Source: Westiellopsis prolifica IICB1 (lineage in GTDB: Bacteria > Cyanobacteriota > Cyanobacteriia > Cyanobacteriales > Nostocaceae). Taken from it: 60,010 nucleotides of DNA. The translations under genes were made by a program, and so were the position numbers. A model generated the notes under the pieces. That model was not told the origin of the DNA. It searched no databases and saw only the letters and a program-made list of their open reading frames with translations. Positions 26,801-37,596 of this stretch are shown piece by piece. Each line of letters begins with the position of its first letter. Positions within the stretch are counted from its first letter, which is position 1. The stretch lies in NCBI RefSeq assembly GCF_004323185.1, contig NZ_NAPS01000001.1, forward strand, positions 420,865-480,874, given 5' to 3'.

Positions 26801-26831
26801 TCCCCATGTTCTTGATTTATAAACATGGGGA
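26801..26831. terminator. Hairpin downstream of ftsH
   Basis: TCCCCATGTT (26801-26810) pairs with AACATGGGGA (26822-26831), 35 bases past the ftsH stop on the minus strand. AT-rich sequence follows on both strands. Confidence 0.6.
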
Positions 26832-26865
26832 ATAAAAAATTATAAACTTAAAAGCCTAAACAAAC

Positions 26866-28752
26866 CTAGAGAATAGGTGTGAATTGAGGTTTTTCGGGGA
26901 CAACAGTGTACTCAGCTACAATCCGACGGAATTGTTCGCCGTCGATGGTTTCTTTCTCGATCAGCAAATCGACTAAACGATCCATGAGAGTGCGATTTTC
27001 ACGCATAATCCCCTTGGCGTTGTCATAACACTCTTCGACAATGGTGCGGACTTGAGAATCGATGCGAGATGCGATCGCTTCCGAATATTCAGAACGAGTC
27101 ATCCAGTCTCGACCCAAGAATACTTCTCCTGTCTGGCTTTCTAAGGAAAGGGGACCTAAATCAGACATTCCGAAACGAGTTACCATTTGCCGTGCCATGT
27201 TGCTCACTTGTTGCAGGTCATTTCCGGCACCAGTGGTAATTTCATCTCGACCAAAAATCACATCTTCGGCAGCACGACCACCCAAAGCACCCGTAATTCT
27301 GGCTTTGATTTGAGAGCGAGTAATCAAACCCATTTCCTCAGAGGGAGTAAACCAGGTCAAACCCTGTGCTTGTCCTCGTGGAACCAAAGTAACTTTTTGT
27401 ACTGGGTCATGATCTTTGAGGACAGTACCCACCAAGGCGTGACCAATTTCATGGTAGGCAATTAAACGCTTGCTCTTGCTATCTACCAGCGGTGTACCTT
27501 CCATACCAGCAACCACCCGATCCACGGCGTCATCAATCTCTGTGAGGGTGATACCTTCTTTACGACGTCTGGCGGTGAGAATAGCAGCCTCGTTGAGGAG
27601 GTTGGCTAAATCGGCTCCGGTGAATCCAGGAGTACGACGAGCGATCGCATCTAAAGAGACACTGGGGTCTAGTTTCTTGTTGCGGGCGTGAACTTTTAAA
27701 ATTTCCAAACGCCCTTTGATATCCGGTGCATCGACAGTGACTTGTCTGTCAAAACGTCCAGGACGTAACAACGCCGCGTCTAATACATCAGGACGGTTGG
27801 TTGCAGCAATAATAATGATCCCAGTATTACCTTCAAAACCGTCCATTTCGGTCAGTAGTTGGTTGAGGGTTTGTTCCCGTTCGTCGTTACCACCGCCAAT
27901 ACCAGCACCCCGTTGTCTACCTACTGCATCAATTTCATCGATAAATATGATACATGGGGCATTGTCTTTAGCTTTTTTGAACAGGTCACGGACACGAGAC
28001 GCACCCACACCTACAAACATCTCGACAAATTCTGAACCAGAGATACTAAAGAAGGGAACCCCTGCTTCTCCAGCAATGGCTTTTGCCAATAAAGTCTTAC
28101 CAGTTCCTGGAGGGCCGACCAGCAGCACTCCTTTAGGGATGCGAGCGCCAACAGCTGTAAACTTTTCTGGCTGTTTGAGGAAAGTAACTACTTCTTGGAG
28201 TTCTTCTTTTGCTTCTTCAATTCCTGCAACATCGTCGAATTTGACTCCTGTTTTGGCCTCCATTTGAAAACGAGCTTTAGATTTGCCAAAGCTCATTGCT
28301 TGACCGGGACCACCAGGCAAGTTGCTGGAGCGACGGAACAAAAAGAACAATCCAGTAATCAACAATATAGGAAAAATCAGATTTCCTAAAAGTCCCCAGA
28401 TAGCACCGTCATTACGCATCGGGTGGGCATCAAAACTCACTCCTTTATCTTTGAGCTTGGTAATTAGCTCAGGAGCGTTAATAGGCAGGTCAACCCGTAC
28501 CCGTTGAACACGGTTATCGAGATCCGGATCTACAGCTTCCACAATTGCTGTTCTGCCGCCTTCATAAAAATCTACATTAGTGACGCGATTGGCGTCTAAA
28601 TATTCTAGAAAGCGACCGTAGGTCATACGTGTACTGGCTGTATTTCTACCCATATCCGCAGGAGCACCAGCAAATGCACCCTGCCAGAAGAAAAAGCCAA
28701 TTACCAAAGCTGGCAATGTCCAGAGAACTAGGACTCTCCAGGAGAATTTCAT
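26866..28752 (-). CDS. ftsH: ATP-dependent zinc metalloprotease FtsH (FtsH2-like)
   Basis: A 628-residue thylakoid/inner-membrane AAA+ protease. Two transmembrane helices (about residues 7-25 and 118-137) flank a lumenal domain. Walker A is [13 protein letters not shown], Walker [16 protein letters not shown], the pore loop MFVGVG, and the zinc site [12 protein letters not shown], with Ile in place of the usual Ala or Val of HExGH. From MKFSWR through [13 protein letters not shown] it follows Synechocystis FtsH2, which acts with FtsH3 to remove damaged D1 from photosystem II. AGAGG lies upstream of the ATG. Paralogues elsewhere in the genome are expected. Confidence 0.96.
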   Translation of the reverse strand: MKFSWRVLVLWTLPALVIGFFFWQGAFAGAPADMGRNTASTRMTYGRFLEYLDANRVTNVDFYEGGRTAIVEAVDPDLDNRVQRVRVDLPINAPELITKLKDKGVSFDAHPMRNDGAIWGLLGNLIFPILLITGLFFLFRRSSNLPGGPGQAMSFGKSKARFQMEAKTGVKFDDVAGIEEAKEELQEVVTFLKQPEKFTAVGARIPKGVLLVGPPGTGKTLLAKAIAGEAGVPFFSISGSEFVEMFVGVGASRVRDLFKKAKDNAPCIIFIDEIDAVGRQRGAGIGGGNDEREQTLNQLLTEMDGFEGNTGIIIIAATNRPDVLDAALLRPGRFDRQVTVDAPDIKGRLEILKVHARNKKLDPSVSLDAIARRTPGFTGADLANLLNEAAILTARRRKEGITLTEIDDAVDRVVAGMEGTPLVDSKSKRLIAYHEIGHALVGTVLKDHDPVQKVTLVPRGQAQGLTWFTPSEEMGLITRSQIKARITGALGGRAAEDVIFGRDEITTGAGNDLQQVSNMARQMVTRFGMSDLGPLSLESQTGEVFLGRDWMTRSEYSEAIASRIDSQVRTIVEECYDNAKGIMRENRTLMDRLVDLLIEKETIDGEQFRRIVAEYTVVPEKPQFTPIL

Positions 28753-29475
28753 CTTGTTTTGCCTCTAGATGCCGATATACAACTAAATTAGCGATGTGAT
28801 TTCCACAATCTCGCGATGAAACGGATATTTATAAATCCATTTTGTTTTATCAGTTAGCAGTTAGTCAGTGAGCAGTTACCAATTATCGACTTTCTGAGTT
28901 TGGGTTCTGTGTACCCATCAAGGAATTGGATAATTGTTTACTGTCCACAGTGGACTGATTCAAGCGCGATGGTACAGCCATGACGCCAAAAAGAATCTTA
29001 ATTAAATTTAACTTAATTTTAATACAAAGCATTAAAAAAGGAAGTCACAAAACACCAAACAAGGTACTGAAAATCAGGAATTGACATTGCTACCCATGCT
29101 TTGTATCCTTTTATTCATGACTTCAGTCATCATGAAAATTCTCACTCCAATCAGGTTAGAGTAGTTACCTTTGTCACTATTGCATGGTGATTTTATTTTT
29201 TATGATTCTCAGAGATGAGAGATAAAACTTGTATCAAGTTTTGATCGACTCAATCGAGAATAGTTTGCTCAACGTGTTTTGAACTACCACGCTCAGGCAA
29301 TTCAGTTTAATTAGCTAGACACAAGTTTTAACTTGATTTGGAGAGCGGTAATTTCCCCTCTTGCAAGCCCAGTGGCTTGAGCCGCTGGGTTAGTGACTAG
29401 TGACTATAAATACATATAGCAATGCTTAGAACCGTAAACTGGACTATAGTTTCAGGATTTATAGCACCTTGTTTT
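28753..29475. other. Long spacer upstream of ftsH
   Basis: About 720 bp. Near 29081 TTGACA and TATCCT are separated by 17 bases, a possible sigma-70 promoter reading rightwards with no gene behind it. Palindromes GTCCAC-A-GTGGAC (28944-28956) and ATGACT-TC-AGTCAT (29117-29130) are present. No coding frame is convincing. Confidence 0.4.
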
Positions 29476-29979
29476 TTATTTTGCTTCCGTAATTTTCAGA
29501 GTGTAAGGAAAATACTCATCTCTTTTATAGGAACCAACCCAAATTTGATAGGTTCCAGGTAGCCATTCACCAACGATACCAGGATTTTTCCCATCAAAAT
29601 CGTCATTACACCAAGTACCACCTGGACCACTGACAATCAAGGTTGTGTCTTCCGGACTATCCACTTGCAGCTTTAGGTAATCAAATTTTTTTCCTAACTC
29701 AAGCTGATGGTCTGGTTTTTGATCAATAAATCCTGTACATGCTCCTGTAGACGTTTCTTTTTTAGTGACAACCTGATTTCCTGGTAATGAACCCCCACTC
29801 ATTCCACGCACTTCAAAAGGATCTGGGAAAAATTTCGGGCTAATACTAACATCACCAAATATAGGTGGTGGTGTTTCGTCAGCAAATGCTACAGTTTTTA
29901 CTACCGATGCGATCGCAATACTGGCAATGATAAATGACATTTTTATTCCCAATTTTATTAATATCCTTGGCATTTTCAT
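29476..29979 (-). CDS. Exported protein of unknown function
   Basis: A 167-residue protein with a signal peptide (IIASIAIASVVKTVAFA, then cleavage near ADE). The mature part has SPKFFPDPFEVRGMSGGS, then TGACTGFIDQKPDHQLEL and VSGPGGTWCNDDFDGKNPGI, two regions likely to form a beta-sandwich like the bacterial pre-peptidase C-terminal fold; a disulfide between the two cysteines is plausible. The ATG at 29979 is used; the frame continues upstream without a ribosome site, and ATGs at 29973 and 29940 are alternatives. I recognise similar secreted cyanobacterial proteins but no characterised member. Confidence 0.82.
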   Translation of the reverse strand: MKMPRILIKLGIKMSFIIASIAIASVVKTVAFADETPPPIFGDVSISPKFFPDPFEVRGMSGGSLPGNQVVTKKETSTGACTGFIDQKPDHQLELGKKFDYLKLQVDSPEDTTLIVSGPGGTWCNDDFDGKNPGIVGEWLPGTYQIWVGSYKRDEYFPYTLKITEAK

Positions 29980-30398
29980 TAGATGATTGTCTAAAATTTT
30001 CTCAGTGTTATTAATGACACTAATTTTACATACCAAGTTCCTAAAATGAGGGAAATTGCTCAGAAATCCAAAATATAGACGACGAATAGCATCTTGATGT
30101 TCTGGTTTGTCATAAAAAGTTTTTTGACAAAATAAGCGTAGAGACGTACAACTGTGCGCCCCTAATACATATATTCCCTTACTAATAAATATTATTCACC
30201 CCCAAAAAATAGCCTTTTTGGGCAGTCAAAAGTCGATCCTGTGCAGGATTTGGGATTGTAGATTCCGAATTCTGAATTCCCAATTTCTTATAGACTCTTA
30301 ACTTTGGGCTCCAATGACTACCGTTTTACCCGAAAGTGTGCTGCAACAAAACTTTCACCAAAAAAGGTATTGTTTAATTATTAGTCAGGAGCCACAAA
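29980..30398. other. Spacer upstream of the DUF1838 gene
   Basis: Holds dispersed repeat fragments: a GTAGAGACGTACAACTGTGC-type piece near 30140, CCCAAAAA/TTTTTGGG near 30200 and a GATTGTAGATTCCGAATTC-type piece near 30255. No gene is seen. Confidence 0.45.
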
Positions 30399-31214
30399 AT
30401 GGTTGCCCAAATTCAAGAATTAGAAGCCTCGCATTGGGTGAAAACTCGTTCGTCCCTTGATCCTGCCGAATCAAGCTTTTTAAGCTGGACAGGTAAAATA
30501 TACGCTTTTGTTCCAGGTGAAAAACGGACACTCTTATTTAAAATGGTCGGTATGAGTGTGAGCCGATGCATTCCAACAGAAGCAGGTTGCTGGGATTTTA
30601 CCTCTAGAGAATTGACTTATTATCTCAACCCTGAAACAGAAGAGATTTTGCATAAATGGGATAATCCTTGGACGGAGAAAACAGTCCCAGTTATGCACGT
30701 TGCTAATAACCCAGTACAAGGTCATTTTAAAGGCAAGTTTCCAGCGCAGGTAGATGGTGAAAGCACAACTTTTGTATTCGATATATTTCCTACTTATCCC
30801 AACCCCTTAATAGAAGATCCTAAATTAGCTGAATATACCCCTCAACCCATTTATCAAGCAGCAGAGTTATTTAAAATTACAGTTCCCAGCACAGATTTAT
30901 TCAATTTGGAACTAACTTCAGTTTCTCAACTGAGATTAAGCTGGGATAGGATTGGTCAATGGCTACCCTGGATGAACATGGGCGATTGCTCCGGTTATCT
31001 GATCTACAGTGCTTATGGGAGCAAAGTCCAAGGCTTGGATGCATTACCCCAATTGCTCAAAGATGAAATTAATACCCGCGTCCCTTTATACAAAAATGCT
31101 CCGAAATCCTTTTTGGATGTCGAAGACATGACTTCTTGGCTTTACTTTCAACAAAATTTTGCTGCTTACATAGCTGGTGAAAGATTTCCCCTACCAGCTC
31201 CAGAAGAAAACTAA
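30399..31214 (+). CDS. DUF1838 domain protein
   Basis: A 271-residue soluble protein of the DUF1838 family. Features are WTGKIYAFVPGEKRTLLFKM (about residues 30-49), the tract SRELTYYLNPETEEILHKWD and NPWTEKTVPVMHVANNPVQG, and a C-terminal SWLYFQQNFAAYIAGERFPL. No signal peptide. The family is found in bacteria and some fungi; its biochemical activity is unknown. The start is the ATG at 30399, preceded by AGGAG eight bases away. Not in an obvious operon. Confidence 0.85.
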   Translation: MVAQIQELEASHWVKTRSSLDPAESSFLSWTGKIYAFVPGEKRTLLFKMVGMSVSRCIPTEAGCWDFTSRELTYYLNPETEEILHKWDNPWTEKTVPVMHVANNPVQGHFKGKFPAQVDGESTTFVFDIFPTYPNPLIEDPKLAEYTPQPIYQAAELFKITVPSTDLFNLELTSVSQLRLSWDRIGQWLPWMNMGDCSGYLIYSAYGSKVQGLDALPQLLKDEINTRVPLYKNAPKSFLDVEDMTSWLYFQQNFAAYIAGERFPLPAPEEN

Positions 31215-31281
31215 CAACAATTTACACAATGTAGTAAGGGCGCACAGTCATGCGCCCCTACTTTAAGCAGTAATTTCTAGA

Positions 31282-31698
31282 TTACTGTCTTTTTCCATTG
31301 GTGAGAACATTAATGGCTCCACCCGCAGCTGCACCATCAACTGCATCACCAAGAACATGTCTGGTATTACCACGTAGGATTGTACCAGTTACAGCGCCTG
31401 CCGCTGCACCGACTCCCACATCTTGAACCACGTTACGCTTCTGACGGTTTTGGTACTGCCGTCGTGTACCATGAACAGCGTTGACAGCTGCACCAGCGGC
31501 GGCACCCTTGACAGCGTTGTTGACTACAGAACCACGTCCTCTAGCAGCACCAGTAACTACACCAGCACCGGCTCCAATACCGAGATCTTGCAGTATGTAT
31601 TCATCAGCAGAAGCAGGTTTAGCGGAAACAAAGCTAGCACCAACTAAACTTGTAGCTAGTAAGCCGGGTAAAAATGCGCGTTTAAAAATCTTGTTCAT
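31282..31698 (-). CDS. Exported glycine-zipper protein
   Basis: A 138-residue exported protein. A signal peptide (LPGLLATSLVGASFVSAKPA, cleavage near SADE) is followed by two matching halves, each beginning QDLGIGAGAGVVTGAARG or QDVGVGAAAGAVTGTILR and continuing into a second Gly/Ala-rich helix (VKGAAAGAAVNAV; VDGAAAGGAINVL). Glycine-zipper repeats of this kind occur in outer-membrane or envelope-associated proteins (YMGG, 17-kDa antigen types). The ATG at 31698 has AGGA six bases upstream. Function unknown; the repeated halves suggest duplication. Confidence 0.87.
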   Translation of the reverse strand: MNKIFKRAFLPGLLATSLVGASFVSAKPASADEYILQDLGIGAGAGVVTGAARGRGSVVNNAVKGAAAGAAVNAVHGTRRQYQNRQKRNVVQDVGVGAAAGAVTGTILRGNTRHVLGDAVDGAAAGGAINVLTNGKRQ

Positions 31699-31905
31699 CG
31701 ACTTTCCTTCTCAACTAAACATCAGTGATTAAAAAACAGTCAAAGTTGAGATAGTTGTTTTTGACCATACTTTTAGTGTAAGCAATTGCCAGTTTTTTTG
31801 CATGAGAAATCTTTCATGATAACCGTACAAGAAAGTGAGGAAATGAAAGATATTAAAATATTACTCCCTCTCTAATACTTGTAACTTCTGTCATTTGCAT
31901 GAAAT

Positions 31906-32175
31906 TTAAAATGCCTGAATCCACTCTTTGATAGAATATTCAGTCCAAACTCCGTTTTGCCAGTAGGGATCATTTTCTACTAGTTGGCGCACAGTATCTT
32001 CGTTCTCAGCTTCGTAAATAGCAAAAACCTTTGTTAAATCTTTGGTAGGACCAATGGTAATTAGGACACCAGATTCTTTTTGTTTTGCTAATCCATCTAA
32101 ATGGGCTTGACGGTAAGGAGCGCGTTTTTCGAGGACATTTTCACAGTAAGTCCCCCACATGATGTATTTTGTCAT
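31906..32175 (-). CDS. YciI family protein
   Basis: An 89-residue small alpha/beta protein of the YciI (dimeric ferredoxin-like) family. It has the conserved RAPYRQAHLDGLAKQ with the His-Asp-like catalytic pair, GVLITIGPTKDL and FAIYEAENEDTVRQLVENDP, and ends WTEYSIKEWIQAF. Family members are suspected lyases or dehydrochlorinases, but most have no known reaction. ATG start at 32175, about 90 bases before pheT's stop on the same strand. Confidence 0.92.
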   Translation of the reverse strand: MTKYIMWGTYCENVLEKRAPYRQAHLDGLAKQKESGVLITIGPTKDLTKVFAIYEAENEDTVRQLVENDPYWQNGVWTEYSIKEWIQAF

Positions 32176-32261
32176 GTTTTGTCTATTTCTAAATATTGTT
32201 TAATAGCTAGTGCTTAGTGGAAAGTGGGGACGAACAGCTGTTTGTCCCTACTAACCAATTA

Positions 32262-34697
32262 TTAACTTCTCAAAGCAACACCAAATTTTTCGACCAATGC
32301 ATCACGAACTTTTTGATGCACGGGTTCAACTTCACCATCAGTGAGGGTGCGATCGCTTGCTCGATAAATTAAGCGAAATGCCAAACTCCGTTGTCCTGGT
32401 GGTACGTGTTCACCACGATACTGGTCAAACAGTTCTACTGATTCGAGTAAATCTTTACCTGCTTTGGTAATTGCTTTTTCAATTTCGGCAACTGTCACCT
32501 TTACAGGTGCAAAGAAGGCAATATCTCTGTCTGTCGCTGGATAGGTAGAATAAGGTTTAAATGTGGGTATGGCAATCTCATCTTGGTCTAATGCATCCAA
32601 TAGCACATCTAAATCTAGTTGAAACACGTAAATTGCTTCTGGTAAGCTTCTTTCGTGTCGCAGTTGGGGATGTAACTGCCCAAAGATACCAAGTCTATTA
32701 CCTCTAGTCCATAAAGAGGCAGTTCTACCTGGGTGTAAACGCTGATCACGACAATCTGGTTGATATTCCACCTCCAAACTCAGACGCTGAAAAACACTAT
32801 CTAAGATACCTTTGGCTTCATACCAAGTCATAGGTTGCTCGCGTCCACTGCTTGTCCACTTGCTAGATCTGCGATCGCCTCCTAAAATCCCTGCTATGGC
32901 GTCTGCTTCTTGCAATCCGCTTTCTTCTTGCCAGAAAATACGTCCAATTTCAAAACCGTTCAGCGTCCCATTGCCTTGTTCCAAGTTATACACAAAAGCA
33001 TCTATTAACCCAGCTATTAAATCTGTGCGTAGGGCTGAATACTCTACAAATAAAGGATTTGCCAGCGCTATTTGTCTATCTTCTCCTGACTTGACTAAGG
33101 AGTAATGCATTAATTCTGTCAAGCCTTCTGCTCGCAAACATGCGCGTAATTGACGCAGAATTTCCACATCAAAAGGCAGATAACCAGCTTCTGACTTTTC
33201 TGGTAAGGTATCACAGAAACGATCATAGCCGTAGAGACGGGCAATTTCTTCAACTAAATCTATTTCCCGTTCTAAGTCGCGGTAACGGTAGGGCGGTACT
33301 GTCACTGTCCATTTGCGTTCACCAACAGGAGTCAATTGACATCCTAATGCAGTCAGGGTGCGTTCTATATCTTCAGGTTGTAATTCTGTTGGTTGCTTAC
33401 CAGAATCAACAGGCCCCAATACTTGATTCACCCGCTCTAATCGTAGTTCTATCGAACGTGTCCAAGTCGATGGATCGGGGCGAGTATCGGAAATTTCCTG
33501 AGTCACAAGATTTCCTTGAGCAAGTTCGGTGATCAGACTCAGGGCGCGGCGTGTAGCTATTTCCAAGCCAGCACTATTTATACCCCGTTCGTACCGAGTT
33601 GAAGATTCACTTCTTAAACCGACGCTCCGAGAAGAGCGACGAATCGCTACGGAATCAAATAAGGCTGCTTCTAATACTAGGTTTTGTGTAGCTGCGTGGA
33701 CTTCGCTGTCTTCACCACCCATGACACCAGCCAAAGCAACGGGTTTATCGTTGGCGGTAATTAGTAAATTTTGGGTGGTGAGGGTACGATTTTGTCCGTC
33801 TAGGGTTTTGAGGGTTTCTCCAGCGTTAGCAAAGCGAACACCAACGGCTAACTTTTCAGTTCCGGCGATGGAAATCAGGCGATCGCGATCAAATGCGTGC
33901 AGTGGCTGTCCCCATTCTAACAATACATAGTTAGTAATATCTACTACATTATTAATTGGTCTGACTCCCGCAGCCCGTAAACGCTGTTGTAACCAATCAG
34001 GAGAGTAATCTATTTTTACCTGTTCAATTACTGTACCAATATAGGCGGGGCAAGCTTGCGTATCAGCTACTTTAATAGCCAAATTTCCTGCACCTTGAGA
34101 AACTGAAACTTCACCAGGCTCAGGAATAGTTATTTTTGCACCTGTCAGAGCTGCAACTTCCCGCGCTATACCCACCATACTTAAGGCGTCAGCACGGTTA
34201 GCAGTAGCAGTCACATCGAGAATGACATCATCTAAACCCAACAAAGGACGCACATCGCTACCCAATTGCAGATTCTCTTGGGTAAAAATATGAATTCCGT
34301 CTACATCACTTGGTAAACCTAGTTCCTTTAAAGAACAAATCATACCATTAGATGGGACACCACGCAGTTTTGCAGGTTTAATTTTTAAATCGATATTTGG
34401 TAGATAAGTACCTACTGTTGCAATTGGTACATAAATCTCTGCCCGGACATTAGGAGCGCCGCAGACAATATTGAGAGTTTCTCCTGTACCGATATCAACT
34501 TGACAGACACTTAATTTATCAGCGTTGGGATGGGGTTGGCGCTCAAGCACTTTCCCAATCACAACACCATTTGCCCAACTGCGGCGATCTTCAATATCTT
34601 CTACCTCAAACCCTGCCATTGTCAGAGTTTGAGCTAATTCTTCCGGGTTAAGTTTTATCTCGACTAGTTCCCGTAGCCATTTAAGAGAAATACGCAT
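32262..34697 (-). CDS. pheT: Phenylalanine-tRNA ligase beta subunit
   Basis: An 811-residue PheT, the larger subunit of the alpha2-beta2 synthetase that charges tRNA-Phe. Domains in order: N-terminal helix [18 protein letters not shown]/tRNA-binding domain (about 39-150), B3/B4 editing domain (about 200-400; [14 protein letters not shown]), B5 (about 410-490), core (about 490-690) and C-terminal anticodon-binding FDX-ACB domain (about 715-810; [11 protein letters not shown]). Length is normal. The alpha subunit gene is not here, as is usual in cyanobacteria. Confidence 0.97.
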   Translation of the reverse strand: MRISLKWLRELVEIKLNPEELAQTLTMAGFEVEDIEDRRSWANGVVIGKVLERQPHPNADKLSVCQVDIGTGETLNIVCGAPNVRAEIYVPIATVGTYLPNIDLKIKPAKLRGVPSNGMICSLKELGLPSDVDGIHIFTQENLQLGSDVRPLLGLDDVILDVTATANRADALSMVGIAREVAALTGAKITIPEPGEVSVSQGAGNLAIKVADTQACPAYIGTVIEQVKIDYSPDWLQQRLRAAGVRPINNVVDITNYVLLEWGQPLHAFDRDRLISIAGTEKLAVGVRFANAGETLKTLDGQNRTLTTQNLLITANDKPVALAGVMGGEDSEVHAATQNLVLEAALFDSVAIRRSSRSVGLRSESSTRYERGINSAGLEIATRRALSLITELAQGNLVTQEISDTRPDPSTWTRSIELRLERVNQVLGPVDSGKQPTELQPEDIERTLTALGCQLTPVGERKWTVTVPPYRYRDLEREIDLVEEIARLYGYDRFCDTLPEKSEAGYLPFDVEILRQLRACLRAEGLTELMHYSLVKSGEDRQIALANPLFVEYSALRTDLIAGLIDAFVYNLEQGNGTLNGFEIGRIFWQEESGLQEADAIAGILGGDRRSSKWTSSGREQPMTWYEAKGILDSVFQRLSLEVEYQPDCRDQRLHPGRTASLWTRGNRLGIFGQLHPQLRHERSLPEAIYVFQLDLDVLLDALDQDEIAIPTFKPYSTYPATDRDIAFFAPVKVTVAEIEKAITKAGKDLLESVELFDQYRGEHVPPGQRSLAFRLIYRASDRTLTDGEVEPVHQKVRDALVEKFGVALRS

Positions 34698-34874
34698 GGA
34701 ATGTGTGCTTGTGCGAAATCAGATCTGAAATTCAGAATGCAAAGACTATTTTAGAGTCAATTGTCTAAGTTCCTCATCCATATTATATTTTTAATCGTAT
34801 AAAATAAAATTAAATCAATTAAGTATGCGAATTCACAACTATAAAATTTTGGACTTTGGGTTCTTGATAAATTA

Positions 34875-36269
34875 TTATGTTAAATGCATAAACACTATTT
34901 TGAGCAAATCTGCACGGGTAAATGGTTTTGTTAAATATCCCGATGCTCCGACAAATTTGGCTCTAACTTTATCTATAATTCCCTTGCTACCAGTAACCAT
35001 CACAATAGGAATGTCTTTAAACATTGAATTATTCCGAATTATCCGACATAATTCATAACCATCAATTCCTTCCATATTGATATCCAATAAAATCAAGTCT
35101 GGTTTATGTCTAATTACTGCCATGACGGCTTTCAGTGGGTCACTTATTGTGACTACATAAAAATTTTCTTCTTCTAAAAAACGGCTAATTTCTCTTAGAA
35201 ATGTTGGGCTATCATCTATAGAAACGATTTTATATTTTTTGCGGATGCTGTTAGGAGCAGGATGAGATTGTTGCAGATTTGGGTTGATATTAATGGGATT
35301 TGTAAATTCTTGTAGTTTTTTTCTTCGCTCCTGAGTAACCTGCGAAACTTCTTCAGAATTTATTTGAGTTTGTTGATTACTATTTTCTACAGAATATTTA
35401 TCTACAAATTCTTGATTTTTTAATAAATTTATCTGATTGTTTTCTATTACTTGTTCAAATGTTTTAGGTAATTTATCAAAAGGTGGATCTGGTTCATGCA
35501 ATAAAATTGCACCATTTAATATGTATGGATACAGCGTTTTCAGTACATGGATTTCATCTTGATTCATAATCACTGCTAGATGACGCAGGCTAAAACCTTT
35601 CATCCATTCACTGATATTTTGCTGTATTTCTGGTAAATCTGTTTGTGAACTTAAGGTTTTTACACGCAAATATGGACGCTGATATGGAGATGAAATATGC
35701 GGTGCGAAAGATTTCCAATCTTGTAACCTACCTTGACAACGTTCTAGGAGTTTTCCAACATCAAGTCTACAAATAATTGGCATCCGCTCTGAATTTTCTT
35801 TTAATTCATAATTACCTTGTTTGATTAATATAAACGATTCAATTACTTCTTTTGCCAATTCTTGAATTAGTACGGCTGCTTGGGTAGGGTTGAGATGTTT
35901 TTGACTTACTAACCAGCAAATAGCCTGGTATTCAGAAGGTTGTTGATCACTAATAGATTCTTCGGCGGAAATCGAACTATGCAGTTCTGTTGACTGAGTA
36001 GAAGAATCTGGTTCAAACAGTAGGCGTAATTGAATACGAATTTCACTACTAAGGGTGGGAATTCGATGACTAAGGCGACGCAAATGACGTTCTAGTCTAT
36101 CGAAGGGTTCGATGGAATGGGTAGCAAATGTAATTTTGCCTTGATCAAGAAAAATAGACCAGGTAACTGAGTTACTCAGCCCTTGTAAATGAGTACTATC
36201 ACAACAGTTGGATAATTGCCTTAACAAACTTAGGGGGCGTAGATTTGTGAATGTGCCGTAATTATTCAT
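34875..36269 (-). CDS. PatA-like response regulator (PATAN plus receiver domain)
   Basis: A 464-residue protein with an N-terminal PATAN/DUF4388-like domain (about 1-70; LRPLSLLRQLSNCCDSTHLQ, WSIFLDQGKITFA), a helical middle (SQKHLNPTQAAVLIQELAKE) and a C-terminal receiver (about 340-464; YKIVSIDDSPTFLREIS, DLILLDINMEGIDGYELCRI, VTGSKGIIDKVRAKFVGASG). The Asp pocket, phosphorylated Asp and Lys are all present. PatA controls heterocyst pattern in Anabaena; paralogues act in motility and other outputs. AAGGAA precedes the ATG. No kinase is adjacent. Confidence 0.92.
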   Translation of the reverse strand: MNNYGTFTNLRPLSLLRQLSNCCDSTHLQGLSNSVTWSIFLDQGKITFATHSIEPFDRLERHLRRLSHRIPTLSSEIRIQLRLLFEPDSSTQSTELHSSISAEESISDQQPSEYQAICWLVSQKHLNPTQAAVLIQELAKEVIESFILIKQGNYELKENSERMPIICRLDVGKLLERCQGRLQDWKSFAPHISSPYQRPYLRVKTLSSQTDLPEIQQNISEWMKGFSLRHLAVIMNQDEIHVLKTLYPYILNGAILLHEPDPPFDKLPKTFEQVIENNQINLLKNQEFVDKYSVENSNQQTQINSEEVSQVTQERRKKLQEFTNPININPNLQQSHPAPNSIRKKYKIVSIDDSPTFLREISRFLEEENFYVVTISDPLKAVMAVIRHKPDLILLDINMEGIDGYELCRIIRNNSMFKDIPIVMVTGSKGIIDKVRAKFVGASGYLTKPFTRADLLKIVFMHLT

Positions 36270-36870
36270 TTCCTTGGAGAATTTACGGAAAAATAGCAGT
36301 TTTTTTCGACATTTGCATTCTGCGGCAAGTTTTGCATTTTGTTATTTCTAATTTCTTTGCAAAAATCTTTTTCGACTTGTCATGTATATCTTACAAGCTA
36401 GAAAACCTACTCTCAGGATATTTGTTAAATTTTGTATAGGTATTGCAACAAATTTTTGAAGTTTTTGCTTAGATTTGTTCTGTCTTTTGATCAAGTTTCC
36501 ATCAACAATGATGAGAATGCTAATAATGTTTAATTACTTTTACGCAAAAAACGAATCTTCTACATGAAATCTTTAAAATATCCTACCGGCTTCAGTTACG
36601 CAGTTATTGTATTCTATAAATTATATGTATAAGTTATTTTAAATAAGCTTCTACAATCAATGCAAAGCCTTAGTAACTTCTCTTTTACAGCACTAACTCT
36701 TAAGGAATACTTTTGACAACTTTTATGTAATTTGGGTATTGCTAATTGTTTAATAACTAGTAAACTATCTAGAATCCAAAAGTATCTAGGTAGTCTTGCA
36801 AACCTAGAAACTATATACTTTTGAAGGCAAGGAAAATAGTAGTTTTAAGTTTAGTATAACACAAAAAGTT
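36270..36870. other. AT-rich spacer before the VWA gene
   Basis: About 600 bp between divergent genes, containing both promoters. No RNA gene, repeat element or terminator is supported. Small open frames here have no family resemblance. Confidence 0.4.
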
Positions 36871-37545
36871 ATGACCGATACATTAAGACTTGATGAAGTC
36901 GTTGAGTTTGCTGAGAATCCAGAACCACGTTGTCCTTGCGTGTTACTACTTGATACATCTGGCTCAATGCAAGGAATGGCAATTAATGCATTAAATGAAG
37001 GATTACTGAGTTTCAGAGATGAATTAATCAAAAATTCCTTGGCTTCTAGAAGAGTAGAGGTAGCAATAGTTACTTTTGATAGTCATATCAACATTGTACA
37101 AGACTTCGTGACTGCTGATCAGTTCAATCCGCCCATACTCACAGCGCAGGGACTAACGAATATGGGTTCTGGTATCCATAAAGCTTTGGACTTAATTCAA
37201 GAACGCAAAGCTCAGTATCGCGCCAATGGAATTGCTTATTATCGTCCTTGGGTATTCATGATTACTGATGGAGAACCACAAGGTGAAGCAGATAATCTGG
37301 TAGATCAAGCCGCAAAACGACTGCAAGCAGATGAAGTTAATAAACGTGTTGCTTTTTTTACGGTAGGTGTGGAAAATGCTAATATGGCACGCTTAAGTCA
37401 AATAGCTGTACGTACCCCCTTAAAGCTAACGGGATTAAATTTTGTCGAGCTGTTTGTCTGGTTATCTGCCAGTATGTCAGCGGTTTCTCATTCTAAAGTG
37501 GATGAGCAGGTGGCACTACCTCCGATTGGTTGGGGTTCTGTTTGA
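36871..37545 (+). CDS. TerY-type VWA domain protein
   Basis: A 224-residue von Willebrand A domain with a complete metal-ion-dependent adhesion site: DTSGSMQGMA (about residues 28-37), the Thr in GLTNMGSGIHKAL and ITDGEP. It matches TerY of tellurite-resistance-related operons. It is the first of three adjacent genes (51 bases to the PP2C gene, about 60 more to the kinase), the arrangement defined as a TerY-phosphorylation triad. It probably works as the sensor or scaffold partner of the kinase-phosphatase pair. Confidence 0.93.
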   Translation: MTDTLRLDEVVEFAENPEPRCPCVLLLDTSGSMQGMAINALNEGLLSFRDELIKNSLASRRVEVAIVTFDSHINIVQDFVTADQFNPPILTAQGLTNMGSGIHKALDLIQERKAQYRANGIAYYRPWVFMITDGEPQGEADNLVDQAAKRLQADEVNKRVAFFTVGVENANMARLSQIAVRTPLKLTGLNFVELFVWLSASMSAVSHSKVDEQVALPPIGWGSV

Positions 37546-37596
37546 TGTAAGATTGCATATTTTGTACTTACACAGCTGTTGGAATATTTAGAGTTT

